DNA of 57,341 nt, taken from the NCBI GenBank assembly GCA_902607945.1, contig CACLMD010000003.1, positions 1 to 57,341 on the forward strand. Direction: 5' to 3'. The translations under genes were made by a program, and so were the position numbers. Source of the stretch: an uncultured Pelagibacteraceae bacterium (lineage in GTDB: Bacteria; Pseudomonadota; Alphaproteobacteria; Pelagibacterales; Pelagibacteraceae). The notes below the pieces were generated by a model, which was not told the origin of the DNA, made no database searches, and was given only the letters and a program-made list of their open reading frames with translations. This document shows, one piece after another, positions 1-8,444 of this stretch (position 1 is the stretch's first letter; each line of letters starts with the position of its first letter).

Positions 1-1244
1 AATATAAAAATCCAGGTGATGTCATTGTTTTAGAAAAAGATGATACCGCAGCCGGTGCAAGTGGAATAGCTTGCGGAGTTGTTAGAAATAATTATTTTCA
101 ACCAGCAATGAGAGAGTTAATGGCTCATTCAGTTTCAGTTTGGGAAAGTGACCCTAAAGCATTTAAGTACAATGCGGTTGGTTATTTGCAAATTTCACCA
201 GAAGTAATGCACGAAGATGTTGCAACGATATATGAACAACAAAAAGCAATTGGTTATGAGTCAGAATTTATTGAGGGTGAAAAAGATTGTACAAACTACA
301 TGAAGGGGATGTTCGATGATTGGCAAGCACAAGGTATCACATCTGTACTTCATGAAAAAAAAGGTGGTTATGCTTTTAATAAAGACTCGATTAAAGCCCT
401 AGAAAACAAATCTACTTCAAATGGAGTCCAGGTAATGAAAGGTGTAAAAGTTACAGGATTTAAAAGAGGTAGCAATAGTAAGGCTGTTACAGGAGTAGAA
501 ACTGATAAAGGAACTATAGATTGTGAACAGGTTGTTGTTGGCTCAGGACCTTGGGTAAGAGATTTTTGGAACATGTTAGAGCTTCCAAAAACTGCAAACA
601 TAAAAGGTAAAGATGGTAAAATGCATAAAACTGATATGTGGACATATTGGATGCTTCAGGAGGGGGTAATTGGAGTTGATGCAGATTTTTTAAAAACAAA
701 TGATGGTCAACAACCACCAGTAATTCACGTTGACTCTACTGCACCTTTGTATTCAGATAAAAATAAGAAATTGATTACTGACAAAATTTGGGGAATTTAT
801 TACAAACCAGATATTGAGGGTTTAGGTGTTCAAGGGGGAACGTCTCCTTACATAGTTGATAAACATTTTGATAAAGTTAATGTTGATCCGTATGGATTAA
901 AATCACCTGAATATCAAACTACAGAGGCTTTTAATGACATGTGGTGTTCAGCTTTAGCTCATTGTCAAAAAAGATTTGAAGGGAAATCAAATCTTTACAG
1001 AAAAGGACCATCAGGTGGTCTTGGATGTATGACACCAGACTCATTTCCAATATTTGATAGATTTTTAGAAAATGTTTATATGATTGCCGACGCAAATCAT
1101 GGTTATAAAATGATTGGTGTAGGTGAACTAGTTGCAAAAGAAATTCTTGGTACTGAAAGTGATTTATTAAAACCGTTTAGATTCAACCGTTACGAGAAAG
1201 GTGAGCTTCACCCTACTTCGAACAGTCCATTCCCTTGGAGTTAA
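1..1244 (+). CDS. FAD-dependent amine oxidoreductase (DAO/sarcosine oxidase beta-like), 5'-truncated by window edge
   Basis: The open frame runs in from base 3 without a start; an internal ATG at 108 is not the real start because the upstream codons read a typical DAO-family stretch (VIVLEKD, then AAGASG.ACGVVRNN). About 25 residues with the Rossmann GxGxxG are off the window. Downstream features also fit the family: VVVGSGPWVRDF, and near the C terminus a GL.CMTPDSFPIFDR segment and DANHGYKMIGVGELVA, the FAD/substrate closing region. The family oxidises secondary or tertiary amines such as sarcosine, dimethylglycine or N-methylglutamate. Its place 76 bp before a GS homologue and the N-methylglutamate synthase genes makes N-methylglutamate dehydrogenase (MgdA-like) or a sarcosine oxidase plausible, but the substrate is inferred. 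Confidence 0.85.
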   Translation, partial: YKNPGDVIVLEKDDTAAGASGIACGVVRNNYFQPAMRELMAHSVSVWESDPKAFKYNAVGYLQISPEVMHEDVATIYEQQKAIGYESEFIEGEKDCTNYMKGMFDDWQAQGITSVLHEKKGGYAFNKDSIKALENKSTSNGVQVMKGVKVTGFKRGSNSKAVTGVETDKGTIDCEQVVVGSGPWVRDFWNMLELPKTANIKGKDGKMHKTDMWTYWMLQEGVIGVDADFLKTNDGQQPPVIHVDSTAPLYSDKNKKLITDKIWGIYYKPDIEGLGVQGGTSPYIVDKHFDKVNVDPYGLKSPEYQTTEAFNDMWCSALAHCQKRFEGKSNLYRKGPSGGLGCMTPDSFPIFDRFLENVYMIADANHGYKMIGVGELVAKEILGTESDLLKPFRFNRYEKGELHPTSNSPFPWS

Positions 1245-1320
1245 ACTTCAAGCCTAGACACTAATAAATTTTTCAGCTACGTTTAATAAAAAAATTATAA
1301 TTCATTAAGAGGTACAATAA

Positions 1321-2790
1321 ATGACTGATCTAGAAAAACATGTTAGCCAGCCAGGTCGGGAAAAACAAGTAAAGCAAGTAAGAGCAAAAATTAATGAACT
1401 TGGAATAGAATATATTTTTTTTCAATTCATTTCTGTTACAGGCAGAGTTGTTGGTAAAGGAATTCCAGCAGATCACTGGGAAAGAACATGTGAAAAAGGT
1501 TTTCAATTAGTTTATGGTGCAACGGCAAATTTATTTTTAGATCGTCACAATAATTATATAGGTTATGGACCTGAGGCTAAAGAGCTTGTTGGTATACCTG
1601 ATCCTGAAACATTTTGTCAATTACCTTGGGATAAAAAGGTAGCAAGAGTTTTTGTTACTTGCTTTAGAAACAGGGAAGAAAGAGAAAACCCAGGTGGTCA
1701 CTTAACTTCTGACTGTAGAGGTAACTTAAGAATTATAGCTGAAGAATTTAAGAAAAAACATGGTTATCAATTGAGAGTTGGAACTGAACCTGAAATGATG
1801 TGGTTAACAAAAAATCAGGATGGGACTCCAACTGGTAAAGGTTTTTCTAAACCATACTGTTATCATATAGATCAATTTGAATCTTTAAGACCAGTATTCA
1901 TGAAAGTGATGGAATATGCAAGGGCGATGGGATTTGATATGATCCAAGGTGATCACGAAGATGCACCTGGGCAATTAGAATTAAACTGGATGTTTGATGA
2001 TGTTTTAAGAAATGCTGATAGATTATCTACTTATAGACAAATCTGCGCTCAAGTTGCTAGAGAGTTTAATTTAATAGCATGTTTTATGACTAAGCCATTT
2101 ATGGGTGTTTCTGCAAGTGGTTGTCATACAAATATGTCTTTATGGACTGGTGGAAAAGATAGGGTAAATAAATTAGGACATAAGTCTATTCCGGCTATGG
2201 ATGAAGTATTTAGTTACGTTGAAGGTGGAAAAAATACTTTTATGCCAGATACAAAAGATGTTCAATTACCTGGCAAGGTAGGGTTAAAATCAATAGGTGG
2301 AATAATGAAACATCTTCCAGCATTAACTGCGATTGGATCTTCAACGGTTAATTCTTATAGAAGATTATGGGATCAAGGATTTTGGGCTCCAGTTTATGCT
2401 GACTGGGGATATCAAAATAGAACTTGTGGTTTAAGAGTTTCTGCTCCTGGAAGATTTGAGTATAGATCTGTAGACTCTATGCATAATCCATATTTGATGG
2501 GTGCAGCACTATTTAAAGCTATGGATGATGGTTTAACTAATAATATTGATCCAGGTAAACCTGAATCAAGAAATATTTATGAAGCTCAAAAAGCTGGCAA
2601 AGATGTAAAAAAATTACCATTAAGTCTTGGTCAAGCTCTAGATAGCTTAGCAGATGATAAGGTTATTCAATCTGCTATGCCCGATGAGATGTATAAAATA
2701 TTCCATTGGTATAAAAATGATGAATGGGAAAGATTTTTAGGTGCAACAACTCAGTGGGATCTAGATACTTATCTTGATTGTCTACCATAG
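1321..2790 (+). CDS. glutamine synthetase family ligase, GlnT (type III)-like
   Basis: 489 aa. GS catalytic-domain motifs in order: GTEPEMMW (metal Glu pair), the metal-binding GDHEDAPGQLELNW, the nucleotide/ammonium segment ASGCHTNMSLW, then NSYRRLW, NRTCGLRVSAPGRFEYR and SMHNPYLMGAAL. The enzyme makes an amide of glutamate (or an analogue) from ATP and an amine or ammonia. An AAGAGG-like ribosome site lies just before the ATG. It leads the mgsABC genes with a 31 bp gap, so it may supply a glutamine-type amide to the synthase, or be a gamma-glutamylmethylamide synthetase. A second, shorter and divergent GS homologue lies at 8445-9770, so the division of labour is open. Confidence 0.85.
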   Translation: MTDLEKHVSQPGREKQVKQVRAKINELGIEYIFFQFISVTGRVVGKGIPADHWERTCEKGFQLVYGATANLFLDRHNNYIGYGPEAKELVGIPDPETFCQLPWDKKVARVFVTCFRNREERENPGGHLTSDCRGNLRIIAEEFKKKHGYQLRVGTEPEMMWLTKNQDGTPTGKGFSKPYCYHIDQFESLRPVFMKVMEYARAMGFDMIQGDHEDAPGQLELNWMFDDVLRNADRLSTYRQICAQVAREFNLIACFMTKPFMGVSASGCHTNMSLWTGGKDRVNKLGHKSIPAMDEVFSYVEGGKNTFMPDTKDVQLPGKVGLKSIGGIMKHLPALTAIGSSTVNSYRRLWDQGFWAPVYADWGYQNRTCGLRVSAPGRFEYRSVDSMHNPYLMGAALFKAMDDGLTNNIDPGKPESRNIYEAQKAGKDVKKLPLSLGQALDSLADDKVIQSAMPDEMYKIFHWYKNDEWERFLGATTQWDLDTYLDCLP

Positions 2791-2821
2791 TTCTTAATAT
2801 ATTGAAGAAAGGGTAAAGTTT

Positions 2822-3766
2822 ATGTGTGGAATTGCAGGTTTAATTCATAGAGGAAAGTCTTCTAATGTTGGAAGTGAACTTCAGGGTATGCTTCAGGCCT
2901 TAAAACATAGAGGTGAAGATTCAACAGGTTATGCTCTGTATGGAGATACTGATGGTAAAAATTTTATTATGCGTTTCAAAGTTGGAGAAAATGTTGGAGA
3001 GGGAAGTTCTTCGATTATGGAAGATGTATCAGTTTATGATGAAAGAAAAAAAATTGTTGACCAAACCCTTAATGAAATGGGTGCAAAAATAATCAAAGAA
3101 GAAAGAACTCTTCCTTACTCACTTAGATACGAAATTGATTATAATACCAAAGATTTACTAGAATTTTCTCAAAGGATTGAAAGTATTTCAGGAGTAGAAA
3201 TTTTATCCATGGGTAAATCCTTAGAAGTAATTAAAGATCTTGGAAATGCAAAAATGGTATGTGATAGATACAATTTAGACAAACTTGTTGGTACTCATGC
3301 AATTGGTCATGCAAGGATGGCCACGGAGTCAGGTGTGGATATTAAATCAGCCCATCCTTTTTGGGGTTATCCTTTTAGTGACGTATCAGTAGTTCATAAC
3401 GGGCAATTAACAAATTATTGGAATAATAGAAGAGTTTTAGAAAATAAAGGAATGAGATTCATGTCAGAATGTGACTCAGAATTAATTGCAGTTTATATTG
3501 CCCAAAAAATGAGGGAAGGTGCATCTCTTGAAGAGGGAATGAAAGATTCTTTGTCAGGTCTTGATGGTGTGTTTACTTACTTTGTGGCAACAAAAAATTC
3601 TTTAGGTATGGCAAAAGATACTATGGCTGCAAAACCTTTGGTTCTTTACGAGTCAGATGAATTAGTTGCAATGGGTTCAGAAGAAATAGCAATCCGATCA
3701 GTTCTTCCACAAGAAATCGACACTTATGATCCATTTGATGGAGAGGTAAAAGTATGGCAAATTTAA
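2822..3766 (+). CDS. mgsA: class II glutamine amidotransferase, N-methylglutamate synthase subunit A (GlxB-like)
   Basis: 314 aa. It begins MCGIAGLIHRG with the N-terminal nucleophile Cys2 expected of Ntn amidotransferases; GHARMATES and VVHNGQLTNY are the Arg- and Asn-Gly-containing segments of the glutamine pocket. The family strips an amino group (or methylamine, from gamma-glutamylmethylamide) and channels it to the synthase partner. The stop overlaps the next start by 13 bp, suggesting translational coupling with the other two subunits. Together the three genes equal one glutamate-synthase large subunit split into separate chains, the arrangement of GlxBCD and MgsABC. Confidence 0.87.
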   Translation: MCGIAGLIHRGKSSNVGSELQGMLQALKHRGEDSTGYALYGDTDGKNFIMRFKVGENVGEGSSSIMEDVSVYDERKKIVDQTLNEMGAKIIKEERTLPYSLRYEIDYNTKDLLEFSQRIESISGVEILSMGKSLEVIKDLGNAKMVCDRYNLDKLVGTHAIGHARMATESGVDIKSAHPFWGYPFSDVSVVHNGQLTNYWNNRRVLENKGMRFMSECDSELIAVYIAQKMREGASLEEGMKDSLSGLDGVFTYFVATKNSLGMAKDTMAAKPLVLYESDELVAMGSEEIAIRSVLPQEIDTYDPFDGEVKVWQI

Positions 3767-4608
3767 AAAACACCGAAAACAAATCTAAATCCCAGTCAAT
3801 GGGTATGCATACTGAAGTTTTAACAGGAAGAACTCAACAAAAGTTTTTTAATCCAGATGAAGCAGAAAACTTTTATTATTTTGGAACTTATGATGTAGAT
3901 TTTAATAAAAGAACAGATTTGGATGTTAAAGAGATGACTGCACCAGAAGCAAACAAAGAAATTGATAAATTAATGAGCCAAGGTTATGGTACAATTGTAA
4001 TCAAAAATCCACAAGGTAAGCATAGTTTAGGTGTTGGTATATTAAATAAATTAAATTTAATTTTTGAAGGTAGTTTAGGTTATTTTGGAATGGGTTCATG
4101 TGATGGTCCGATTGTGAGAATTAATGGAAGAGTTGGTTGGTCTTGTGCTGAAAATTTAATGGCAGGAAAAGTAGTAATTGAAAAAAATGCTGGATCATGT
4201 TTTGGTGCTGCTATAAGAGGTGGTGATTTGATCTGTAAAGGAAGTGTTGGGGCTAGAACAGGTATCGACATGAAGGGTGGAACTATAATTATAGGTGGAG
4301 ATGCTGGAGCTTTTACAGGTTTCATGATGCAAAGAGGAAGAATAATTATCTTAGGTGATGTCGGAATAAATCTAGGTGATTCTATGTATGATGGGACAAT
4401 TTTCGTAGGAGGAAAAATAGGATCTTATGGTAGTGATGCTGTAGACTCTGAACTAACTAAAAATGATCAAGATTGGTTAAAAAGAAAATTAAAGGTTGCA
4501 GAAATTGGTGAAAGTTTTGATGTAAGTAAAATGAAAAAAATAGTAGCTGGTAAAAAACTTTGGAATTACGATAATTTAGAACCTACAGAAAAGAAGGGAG
4601 CAATTTAA
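3754..4608 (+). CDS. mgsB: GXGXG-domain subunit of N-methylglutamate synthase (GlxC-like)
   Basis: 284 aa. The sequence is a glycine-rich beta-helix like the C-terminal (GXGXG) domain of glutamate synthase large chain: repeated turns such as GSLGYFGMGSCDGP, AIRGGDLICKGSVGARTG, GGTIIIGGDAGAFTG and GGKIGSYGSDA. It has no catalytic residues of its own and in the family is structural, joining the amidotransferase to the synthase domain. It overlaps mgsA by 13 bp and mgsC by one base (TAATG). Confidence 0.87.
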   Translation: MANLKNTENKSKSQSMGMHTEVLTGRTQQKFFNPDEAENFYYFGTYDVDFNKRTDLDVKEMTAPEANKEIDKLMSQGYGTIVIKNPQGKHSLGVGILNKLNLIFEGSLGYFGMGSCDGPIVRINGRVGWSCAENLMAGKVVIEKNAGSCFGAAIRGGDLICKGSVGARTGIDMKGGTIIIGGDAGAFTGFMMQRGRIIILGDVGINLGDSMYDGTIFVGGKIGSYGSDAVDSELTKNDQDWLKRKLKVAEIGESFDVSKMKKIVAGKKLWNYDNLEPTEKKGAI

Positions 4609-6017
4609 TGCCTAAAAAAAAATCTAAAAAGAAAAAAAGCAATGGAAATGTTGGTGGAAAAGCTGATGTTCATGCGCATGAAGAAGGAAAAAGAAATAAA
4701 AGTTTATTAGGTCACAACGCTATCTTCACTCCTGACGTTATAGATGATATTCACATAAAAGCACAGTTAGGAAGATACAGAATGCGTGGAATGGCATTAA
4801 TGAAAAAAATTCCTACATTTGATGATTTAGTTTTTTTACCTGGAACCCTAACAAGATTTGTAATCGAAGGTTACAGAGAAAAATGTGAGACAAAAACTGT
4901 AATTGGTCCAAGATGTGAAAATCCAATTGAATTGGATATTCCTGTTTATATCACCGGTATGAGTTTTGGAGCACTTTCATACGAAGCTAAAACAGCTTTA
5001 GCGAGAGGAGCAACAATGGCGGGTAGTGCAACGTGTTCAGGAGAAGGTGGAATGATACCCGATGAAAGAAGATATTCTGAAAAATGGTATTACCAATGTA
5101 TTCAATCTAGATATGGATTTAATCCTCACCATGCTCAACTAGCAGATGGAATTGAAGTTTTTATTGGCCAAGGTCAAAAAGTTGGAATGGGTGGACATTT
5201 AATGGGTCAAAAAGTAACCGATCAAGTAGCTGAGATGAGATCTTTACCATCTGGTATTGATCAAAGATCGCCCGCAAGACATCCTGACTGGTTAGGTCCA
5301 GATGATCTAGCCCTTAAAGTTGAGGAGTTGAGACAATTAACAAAAAATAAAGTACCAATTCAATTAAAGCTTGGAGCTTCAAAAGTTTATGATGATGTTC
5401 GTATGGCTGCAAAATGTGATCCTGATTCTATTTATCTTGATGGAATGGAAGGTTCTACTGGAGCAGGCCCACACATCGCTGCAGCAAATACTGGTATACC
5501 AGGAATTGCAGCAATCAGAGAAGCTAGAAGAGCAATCGATGATGTCGGTAAGACTGGAAAAGTTACTTTGATTTATGCCGGTGGAGTTAGAGATGGTGCA
5601 GATATGGCAAAAGCTTTAGCTTTAGGTGCTGATGCAATTGCAATAGGTACTGGATCAATGATAGCTTTAAATTGCAACAAAGATATTCCAGAAGCAAATT
5701 TTGAAAAAGAAATGGGTGTTAAAGCTGGAGAATGTTATCACTGCCACACTGGTAGATGTCCAGTTGGTGTTGCAACTCAAGATCCCAAATTAAGAGCAAG
5801 ATTAAATCCAGATGATGCTGCATTAAGAGTATACAATTATTTGCACTCAATGACGTTAGAAGCTCAACTTTTAGCAAGAGCTTGTGGAAAAACTAATATT
5901 CATTCTTTAGAACCTGAAGATTTAGCTGCTTTAACTACTGAGTCATCTGCTTTAGCAAAAGTACCATTGGCAGGAACTAATTACACTGTTGGAGTTGATA
6001 ACTATCACAAAATATAA
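4608..6017 (+). CDS. mgsC: FMN/Fe-S synthase subunit of N-methylglutamate synthase (GlxD, glutamate synthase large-chain-like)
   Basis: 469 aa. Glutamate-synthase-type TIM barrel: MSFGALS near residue 120, SGEGGM, QIKLGASK-like phosphate region (VPIQLKLGASK), DGMEGSTGAGP, and ALGADAIAIGTG for FMN phosphate. Cysteines 376, 379 and 384 (CYHCHTGRC) are the iron-sulfur cluster ligands. It would condense an amine with 2-oxoglutarate to give N-methylglutamate or glutamate. The first 35 residues are a Lys-rich extension (PKKKSKKKKSNGN) not needed for catalysis. The start is set by the TAATG overlap with mgsB. Confidence 0.87.
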   Translation: MPKKKSKKKKSNGNVGGKADVHAHEEGKRNKSLLGHNAIFTPDVIDDIHIKAQLGRYRMRGMALMKKIPTFDDLVFLPGTLTRFVIEGYREKCETKTVIGPRCENPIELDIPVYITGMSFGALSYEAKTALARGATMAGSATCSGEGGMIPDERRYSEKWYYQCIQSRYGFNPHHAQLADGIEVFIGQGQKVGMGGHLMGQKVTDQVAEMRSLPSGIDQRSPARHPDWLGPDDLALKVEELRQLTKNKVPIQLKLGASKVYDDVRMAAKCDPDSIYLDGMEGSTGAGPHIAAANTGIPGIAAIREARRAIDDVGKTGKVTLIYAGGVRDGADMAKALALGADAIAIGTGSMIALNCNKDIPEANFEKEMGVKAGECYHCHTGRCPVGVATQDPKLRARLNPDDAALRVYNYLHSMTLEAQLLARACGKTNIHSLEPEDLAALTTESSALAKVPLAGTNYTVGVDNYHKI

Positions 6018-6025
6018 AGATAATT

Positions 6026-6445
6026 ATGGTTAAGAAAAAGAATAAAAAAATTATTAAAAGTAAACCAAAAAAAAAGAAGAAAATGAAACTTGGTACTTTT
6101 AAAGAAACTGCTAGAGAAAAACTAATTGGTCAGCATATTGGTTATAGATATGACGTCAATTTACTTCCAGATTATAAAAAGATAACACCTTTTTTAAAAA
6201 AGTATATTGAAGCTATGGGATGGGATGATCTTAATTGGTTAGAAGATGTACATATGGGTTATGAAGAAGATAGACCAGCAGTATTTTGTAGAAATGCTAA
6301 TGGTTGGGTTACAATTCCAAAATCAATTAAATTACCTGATAATCAACAGGATAGAGACATGATAGCAAGAGAGCTATTAGTTAAATTTCAGATGTCTCCG
6401 AAACATCCGCTTGTTGATCTTAAAAAAGCATATTTAAAATTTTAA
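6026..6445 (+). CDS. conserved-looking hypothetical protein with Lys-rich N terminus
   Basis: 139 aa, family not recognised. Residues 1-21 are almost all Lys, Asn, Ile and Pro (KKKNKKIIKSKPKKKKK); then a folded-looking domain with KLIGQHIGYRYDVNLLPDY, a WDDLNWLEDVHMGYEED segment rich in Trp and acids, and GWVTIPKSIKLPD. No signal peptide, membrane segment or cysteine pair. It sits 8 bp after mgsC and 128 bp before amt on the same strand, so it is probably co-transcribed with the synthase genes; a role in that pathway is only inferred from position. Confidence 0.7.
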   Translation: MVKKKNKKIIKSKPKKKKKMKLGTFKETAREKLIGQHIGYRYDVNLLPDYKKITPFLKKYIEAMGWDDLNWLEDVHMGYEEDRPAVFCRNANGWVTIPKSIKLPDNQQDRDMIARELLVKFQMSPKHPLVDLKKAYLKF

Positions 6446-6573
6446 TCTCACAATCTAAAGTTGTTTTTTTCTTTTAGACCCTACGTCCGTAATAGGTTTT
6501 AGAAGATTGTTTCATTTGTCACACCCTCTAAAGTTTTATAGGATTTTGAAAACTAAATAAGGAGATAGAGAAT

Positions 6574-7974
6574 ATGACTGATCAGTTAGGTGCTCTTACA
6601 ACTATATTTACAGAGTTTTACTACTGGGTAACTGTAGTATTAATGTTTTTAATTCACGTTGGATTCTGTATGTATGAAGTCGGAGCTTCTCGATACAAAC
6701 ACCATCAACATACTCTTATGAAAAACACAATGCTGATACCGTTGGTAACAGTGACTTGGTTTTTCTTTGGTTGGTGGATTTACTGGGCTTTTCCTACAGG
6801 ACCGGGGATAGCACCTTCAATAATGAATGAAAGCACGGCTCTAATCACTGATGAGAGTACTTTTAGTGCTAAATGGTACTTAGCTAACACAGAGTATATG
6901 GCAATTAACTTGGGTGACCACATAAGTGGTGTATTCTGGGCTGCGTTCTTACTATTTTCGTGGACAGCTGCTTCTATCGTTTCAGGAGCAATCATTGAAA
7001 GAATTACAACTTTTGCATTTGGAATTTTAGCAATTGCTATTGGTTCTGTTTTTTGGACAATTGATGCTGCTTGGGGATGGCACTTTGATGGATGGATGCT
7101 TAAAATTTTAGGATATCATGATGCTTACGCATCAGGAGTAATTCACGCAATTGCGGGTGGATTTGCTTTAGGTGTTCTATGTGTTTTAGGACCAAGAATT
7201 GGTAAATTTTCATCTAGTGGTGAACCAAGAAATATAGGACCAAGAAATCCTTGGCTAGTTACAGTAGGATTATTTTTAATTTACACTGGTTTCTGGGGAT
7301 TTTATGCAGCATGTAATATACCAATCTTTGACCTTGGACCTGAGTACGGGATGGAAGGTGTAACTTATTGGACAGCTACAAACATATACGTAACCCCTAC
7401 TACACTTAGTGGTATCACTTTTAACTTCTTGATGTCGCTATCAGGTGGATTATTAGCCGGTTATTGGATTGCTAAAGGTGATCCTTTCTGGACATACTCA
7501 AGTGGACTAGCAGGTATCATATGTGCTTCAGCTGGGAATGATTTATATCATCCAATTCAAGCAATGATCATTGGTATGATTGGTGTTGTGATAGCATACA
7601 AACTACATTACTGGGTTGAACGTAAGTTCAAAATCGATGATGCAGTTGGTGCAGTAGCAGTACACGGTTATGCTGGTTTTGTTGGTTTAGTAATATGTGG
7701 TTTTGTCTTAAATGGTTATCCATCATCTGGTTACAGTGTTGGTGCTATGTGGGATGGAACAACTTATGCAACAATCAATCCATTGGGGCAATTCTTAGGA
7801 GCAATCATAATGTTTGGTGTTCTTGGAATGTTACCAGGCTACATCATAGCTAAGGTGCTTCACGGAATGGGTAAATTAAGAATCCCACGTGAAGTAGAAA
7901 TAGCTGGACTAGACTATGAAATGATGGAGGACGCTAAGAGTGATGAAAAAGCGGTCTCATCAGCAACTAGGTAA
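6574..7974 (+). CDS. amt: ammonium transporter (Amt/Rh family)
   Basis: 466 aa, about eleven membrane segments. Pore residues of the Amt family can be placed: Asp183 and His191 in HDAYASGVIH (the D-x7-H of E. coli AmtB Asp160/His168) and His364 in VHGYAGFVG (AmtB His318), so the twin-histidine channel is intact. A ribosome site AAGGAG lies 9 bases before the ATG. The N-terminal part (GFCMYEVGASRYKHHQHT) differs from enterobacterial AmtB. It would import ammonium or methylammonium across the inner membrane, matching the amine genes around it. No glnK/PII gene follows; a 74 aa membrane protein does instead. Confidence 0.92.
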   Translation: MTDQLGALTTIFTEFYYWVTVVLMFLIHVGFCMYEVGASRYKHHQHTLMKNTMLIPLVTVTWFFFGWWIYWAFPTGPGIAPSIMNESTALITDESTFSAKWYLANTEYMAINLGDHISGVFWAAFLLFSWTAASIVSGAIIERITTFAFGILAIAIGSVFWTIDAAWGWHFDGWMLKILGYHDAYASGVIHAIAGGFALGVLCVLGPRIGKFSSSGEPRNIGPRNPWLVTVGLFLIYTGFWGFYAACNIPIFDLGPEYGMEGVTYWTATNIYVTPTTLSGITFNFLMSLSGGLLAGYWIAKGDPFWTYSSGLAGIICASAGNDLYHPIQAMIIGMIGVVIAYKLHYWVERKFKIDDAVGAVAVHGYAGFVGLVICGFVLNGYPSSGYSVGAMWDGTTYATINPLGQFLGAIIMFGVLGMLPGYIIAKVLHGMGKLRIPREVEIAGLDYEMMEDAKSDEKAVSSATR

Positions 7975-7985
7975 AGGAGAAATAT

Positions 7986-8210
7986 ATGGCTACAGTAACA
8001 AACTGGATAGATCATTTAAGTGCTGAAGAAGTTGTCGGAGCAGTTTATCCGGGAGCTGGATCTAGTGAAACTTTACTAGTTATTGTCGGTATAGTTTTAT
8101 GGATCGGTTGGCATGTTTTAACTGCTAAATCTGAGAGCGAGGAACTTTCAAGGTTAGCAAGAAAAAGACATGGCGCTAATGATCATAAGAACAATATTAC
8201 CGACTGGTAA
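7986..8210 (+). CDS. small single-span membrane protein downstream of amt
   Basis: 74 aa, not recognised. One hydrophobic helix (about residues 28-46, TLLVIVGIVLWIGWHVLTA) between a Gly/Ser-rich N terminus and a charged C-terminal tail (KSESEELSRLARKRHG). A ribosome site AAGGAG lies just before the ATG, 11 bp after the amt stop, and an intrinsic terminator follows at once, so it is the last gene of the amt transcript. It may be an accessory subunit of the transporter; that is inference from position only. Confidence 0.75.
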   Translation: MATVTNWIDHLSAEEVVGAVYPGAGSSETLLVIVGIVLWIGWHVLTAKSESEELSRLARKRHGANDHKNNITDW

Positions 8211-8226
8211 TTAAAAATAAAAATTT

Positions 8227-8256
8227 GGGCGCTACTTAATTGTGGCGCCCTTTTTT
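8227..8256 (+). terminator. Rho-independent terminator of the amt transcript
   Basis: Stem GGGCGCTAC / GTGGCGCCC (9 bp with one T-G wobble), six-base loop TTAATT, then six T. It is the most GC-rich short segment in the region and one of very few clear intrinsic terminators in the window. Confidence 0.92.
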
Positions 8257-8271
8257 AATCTTAATCTTAAC

Positions 8272-8427
8272 ATGTCAAAAGAAAATAAAAACGAAGAGTT
8301 AAGACCAACTAAAATGCGGGGTGTTGTTTTTCCTAAAGCAAAGTATGGTGTAATCTTAGCTGTGATTATAATTATTGTTGTTAATATCATATATTACAAA
8401 GAAACAATTTTTTCTTTTTTTAAATAA
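8272..8427 (+). CDS. small membrane protein, 51 aa
   Basis: Not recognised. Start set at the ATG at 8272: a longer reading from GTG at 8242 would begin inside the terminator stem and is rejected. The protein has a charged N terminus (SKENKNEELRPTKMRG), then a hydrophobic helix (VILAVIIIIVVNIIYY) and a short tail ending FFK. It sits between the amt terminator and the second GS gene (17 bp), so it may be cotranscribed with that gene. Confidence 0.6.
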   Translation: MSKENKNEELRPTKMRGVVFPKAKYGVILAVIIIIVVNIIYYKETIFSFFK

Positions 8428-8444
8428 CTATGTTAATTTAATTT

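Noticed and set aside
108..1244. ATG at 108 as true start of the first gene
   Set aside because: The frame stays open to the window edge and encodes typical FAD-binding sequence upstream.
6446..6573. Riboswitch or sigma54 promoter before amt
   Set aside because: No recognisable aptamer core or GG-N10-GC pair; only a weak TTGTCA-N15-TATAGG and a good ribosome site are visible.
8242..8271. GTG start for the 51 aa membrane protein
   Set aside because: It lies inside the terminator stem-loop of the amt transcript and adds a non-conserved-looking MAPFFNLNLN leader; the ATG at 8272 is preferred.
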